From: UBA11400 sp964550435
Lineage (GTDB): Bacteria > Bacteroidota > Rhodothermia > Balneolales > HLUCCA01
Direction: 5' to 3'
NCBI GenBank assembly: GCA_964550435.1
Contig: CAZJZI010000002.1
Span: 32,752-96,751, forward strand
Length of the DNA: 64,000 bases
Under the pieces are notes generated by a model. It did no database searches, was not told the DNA's origin, and saw only the letters and a program-made list of their open reading frames with translations. Positions 61,759 through 64,000 of this stretch are shown piece after piece; positions within the stretch are counted from its first letter, which is position 1, and every line of letters starts with the position of its first letter. The translations under genes were made by a program, and so were the position numbers.

Positions 61759-63864
61759 TCACTGCTTCACATGCTTCTCGAAATAGTTAAATATCCTTAA
61801 ATACTCGTCGTACCAGGATTTAGGAGAAGTAAAACCGTGGTTTTCAGATGGATATACCATCAAATCGAATTCGGTGTTGCCCGACTGGATCAGCTTCTCG
61901 ACGTATTGCATGGCATCCTGAAACCCAACGTTGTCGTCAACGAGTCCGTGTAGAATCAGCACCGGACGACTCAGGCTGTCGGCGTAGGTTAACGGCGAGC
62001 TTCGATCATAGTTTTCGCGGTCGGTATCGGGATGTCCCAAACGTGGACCCGTATACCATGGATTCGCATAGTAGTAGTTCTCCCAGTTGGTAACCGCTCG
62101 CAACGCTGCAGCCGCATGGAAACGATCCGGAGCCTGTGAAACCGCATAAAGCGCCATGAATCCACCGTAGCTACCTCCGTAAACACCCACCCGATTCACA
62201 TCGATGTATCCGTCTTTGGCAACATAATCGATACCATCAATGATATCCTCAAGCTCATATTTACCCATCCAGGTGGTCACGTCTTCACGGAATTTTCGTC
62301 CATATCCCAGGCTGTGACGATAGTCGACTTCAATCACGACGTACCCGTTTTTTGCCAGAAAATGGTGGAACATGTACTCGCGCCAGTAGTTGTTCGACCA
62401 GCCTTTGTACACGTTCTGTAGAGATCCGGCACCGTGGACAAACACGACAACCGGATACTTATTCGCGGGATCAAAATTATACGGTTTGATGAGCTCCATC
62501 GAAAGTCCGGTCTCGCCATCACGTCCGGTGAATCGGATGTACTCAGGCATACTCCATCCAATTTGATTGAATCGCTCAGGAACGCTGTTGGTCAGCTTCA
62601 CTTCACCACGCGGACGATCTACGTTAATCACGTACAGATCATCCGGCTGATTGAACCAACTTTTGCGGAACGCGATGTGTTTTTTGTCCGGACTCAGATC
62701 AAATCCAAGGCGATACTGGTCGCCTTCGGTGATGGTAGTATGGCTGTCGCGACGGAGGTCGGCTACAACAAGGTGACGCACGCCTGGATCCACTTCACTT
62801 GATACATACACGATTCGATTGTCATCCAACCACTGATACCAGGATACCTGCCATTGTCCCGAGGTCAGCTGCTTTAGGTCACTTCCATCCGGATTCACAA
62901 GATAAATATGCTCCCATCCGTCCTGCTCCGATGTAAACGAAATCCGTTCGGTGTTTGGCGCAAATCGAGCGCTTCCAAGCCCGGATGAAATCCATCCTTC
63001 GGTGCTTTCTGAGTGAATTACGGTGTATGCGTTATCGTTTTGAAGGTCGTACACACCAATTTCGCGGTTTTTAAGGAATTCATCGGCCTGATCGGTCATC
63101 AGATAGCGTCCAGACGGACTCACAACAACGCCACGAAGGCTGATTTTGCCTGTCAGAAGTGTTTTGATATCACGAGAATCGATGTTTACCGTGTGCAAGG
63201 ACATGGTCGCTACGCCACGACGGGATCCGCCCGGTTTGACAAATTTGTCGATGTATTCAGGGAAGAACACCTCACGATGCTCGCTATTGTCGGTCTGCGA
63301 AAGTACCAGCAGTGAATCGCCATCGGCCCAGCTTCTCAGCGCGTAACTCGGAGTTCCAGATTCCCGACGGGTTACCTGACGCACAGATGCCTGGTTCACA
63401 TCAATAACCCACACATCTCCGTTGGAAGTGTACGCCACTTTGTCACCTTTTGAAGACCACTGTCCGTTCGAATCGTTTCCGATGCTCGAGACCAGCATAC
63501 GCGAATTGCTTCCATCGGCGTTGGCAATCATCAAATTGCCAGAATCGGTGTACAGAATACGTTTTTTGTCAGGAGAAACGGTCGCACGACGCAAAATCTG
63601 CTCTAATTCGGTCGCTTCGCGGAGGTTTTTGCCATCCAGGTCGACGCGAAAGGACTCGTTTCCAGACATGGAGGAGTCGTTCCAGCTGAAGAACACCGAT
63701 CGTCCCGACGGATCGAATCCACTTGGATTAGGGCGCACACCGGGCAGATATGGCTCGTCGAAAATGGTTTTCAGCTGAAGGGTATCGATGCCGGACTGGG
63801 AGAATCCGACGCCGGAAATTGCAAAAAGCAGGACTGATAAAACGAAAGAAAAACGGAATTTCAT
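61759..63864 (-). CDS. Secreted S9B family peptidase (dipeptidyl peptidase IV-like)
   Basis: The 701-residue protein has a signal peptide (about 1-23), a PD40-containing eight-bladed-type propeller (FDPSGRSVFFSWND, VSPDKKRILYTDSG, FDLSPDKKHIAFRKSW; 45-440) and a hydrolase domain. The nucleophile is S565 in GVYGGSYGGFMALY, with an aspartate in GLVDDNVGFQDAM and the histidine in PSENHGFTSPKSWYDEY. DPP4-like enzymes remove N-terminal dipeptides, mainly X-Pro or X-Ala. It is followed 22 bp upstream on the minus strand by an M24-type peptidase, a pair that fits proline-peptide use. Confidence 0.93.
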   Translation of the reverse strand: MKFRFSFVLSVLLFAISGVGFSQSGIDTLQLKTIFDEPYLPGVRPNPSGFDPSGRSVFFSWNDSSMSGNESFRVDLDGKNLREATELEQILRRATVSPDKKRILYTDSGNLMIANADGSNSRMLVSSIGNDSNGQWSSKGDKVAYTSNGDVWVIDVNQASVRQVTRRESGTPSYALRSWADGDSLLVLSQTDNSEHREVFFPEYIDKFVKPGGSRRGVATMSLHTVNIDSRDIKTLLTGKISLRGVVVSPSGRYLMTDQADEFLKNREIGVYDLQNDNAYTVIHSESTEGWISSGLGSARFAPNTERISFTSEQDGWEHIYLVNPDGSDLKQLTSGQWQVSWYQWLDDNRIVYVSSEVDPGVRHLVVADLRRDSHTTITEGDQYRLGFDLSPDKKHIAFRKSWFNQPDDLYVINVDRPRGEVKLTNSVPERFNQIGWSMPEYIRFTGRDGETGLSMELIKPYNFDPANKYPVVVFVHGAGSLQNVYKGWSNNYWREYMFHHFLAKNGYVVIEVDYRHSLGYGRKFREDVTTWMGKYELEDIIDGIDYVAKDGYIDVNRVGVYGGSYGGFMALYAVSQAPDRFHAAAALRAVTNWENYYYANPWYTGPRLGHPDTDRENYDRSSPLTYADSLSRPVLILHGLVDDNVGFQDAMQYVEKLIQSGNTEFDLMVYPSENHGFTSPKSWYDEYLRIFNYFEKHVKQ

Positions 63865-63886
63865 GGCGATCAGGTTAATTGGAAGT

Positions 63887-64000
63887 TCATTTCATAAACG
63901 ATTCGATGTCGCTACGCGACTTGGAGACATGTGTGAGATTTTCGTGTCCGGAAGGAGTGATGACGATGTTGTCTTCGATGCGGACACCACCGAAATGCAG
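63887..64000 (-). CDS. C-terminus of an M24-family (Xaa-Pro aminopeptidase-like) protein, partial
   Basis: A minus-strand frame open to the window edge ends at TGA 63887-63889. The 37 visible residues include HFGGVRIEDNIVITPSGHENLTHVSKS, which matches the end of Xaa-Pro aminopeptidases: the GVRIEDN segment holds a metal-binding glutamate, followed by GHENLT. The rest lies beyond the right edge. It would be co-transcribed with the S9 gene 22 bp downstream. Confidence 0.85.
   Translation of the reverse strand: MHFGGVRIEDNIVITPSGHENLTHVSKSRSDIESFMK

Overview
The window looks like a chromosomal stretch from a Gram-negative member of the FCB group, most likely a Balneolales/Rhodothermota-type marine or saline heterotroph. 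The lineage is an inference from gene content: a type IX secretion C-terminal sorting domain, a TonB-dependent receptor with a carboxypeptidase-regulatory N-terminus, a two-component sensor with a reg_prop propeller, many PD40/TolB-propeller hydrolases, lipoproteins with short lipoboxes, and few clear Shine-Dalgarno sequences. No rRNA, tRNA, transposase, CRISPR array or prophage module was recognised.

Layout. 1-2586 is a partial minus-strand protein built of tandem GAF domains. 3.0-7.5 kb holds a type II NADH dehydrogenase and the housekeeping cluster dnaX-ybaB-recR (minus strand). 7.7-13.4 kb has a secreted pullulanase, a degenerate CPBP-family membrane protein and a Kef-type antiporter. 13.4-19.2 kb mixes small secreted proteins, gene debris, a T9SS cargo protein, a DUF3267 membrane zincin, an esterase lipoprotein and an MFS transporter. 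19.2-31.4 kb carries an S10 carboxypeptidase, MtgA, a P1/DmpA aminopeptidase, a GNAT, a three-gene membrane/wHTH operon, an SDR reductase, a tricorn-like S41 protease and small enzymes. 31.5-44.6 kb has an orphan propeller histidine kinase, a lipoprotein beta-carbonic anhydrase, a LOG-family protein, a CNNM/CBS protein, an S9 peptidase, a beta-lactamase-fold hydrolase, a lipoprotein serpin and an ECF sigma factor coupled to a membrane-anchored barrel-like protein. 44.7-55 kb holds glpK, an APC permease, a LysR regulator divergent from an SbtA bicarbonate transporter, a PD40-amidohydrolase, and a DoxX/VOC/YciI group. 55-64 kb contains a siderophore-type receptor with a PepSY reductase, a COG2509 flavoprotein, DUF1761, a DPP4-like S9 peptidase and the end of an M24 peptidase.

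Themes. The genes fit a scavenging lifestyle: secreted or periplasmic breakdown of peptides (S9 x2, S10, S41, P1, M24) and alpha-glucans (pullulanase), and iron acquisition through the receptor/PepSY pair, preceded by two copies of a Fur-box-like 23-bp palindrome. Inorganic carbon handling is represented by SbtA and a lipid-anchored carbonic anhydrase. A shared 18-bp palindrome in front of the VOC/YciI pair and a thioredoxin-like gene suggests one stress regulon.

The most unusual signal is a family of degenerate 7-8-nt-period repeat modules and short-loop hairpins. They fill many intergenic gaps (about 4.3, 5.0, 7.6, 23.2, 23.8, 30.7, 55.1, 59.0, 61.0 and 61.6 kb). Modules of the same kind are embedded in frame in the linker of DnaX, whose zinc-binding cysteine module is also missing. 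I consider this repeat system the best candidate for something undescribed.
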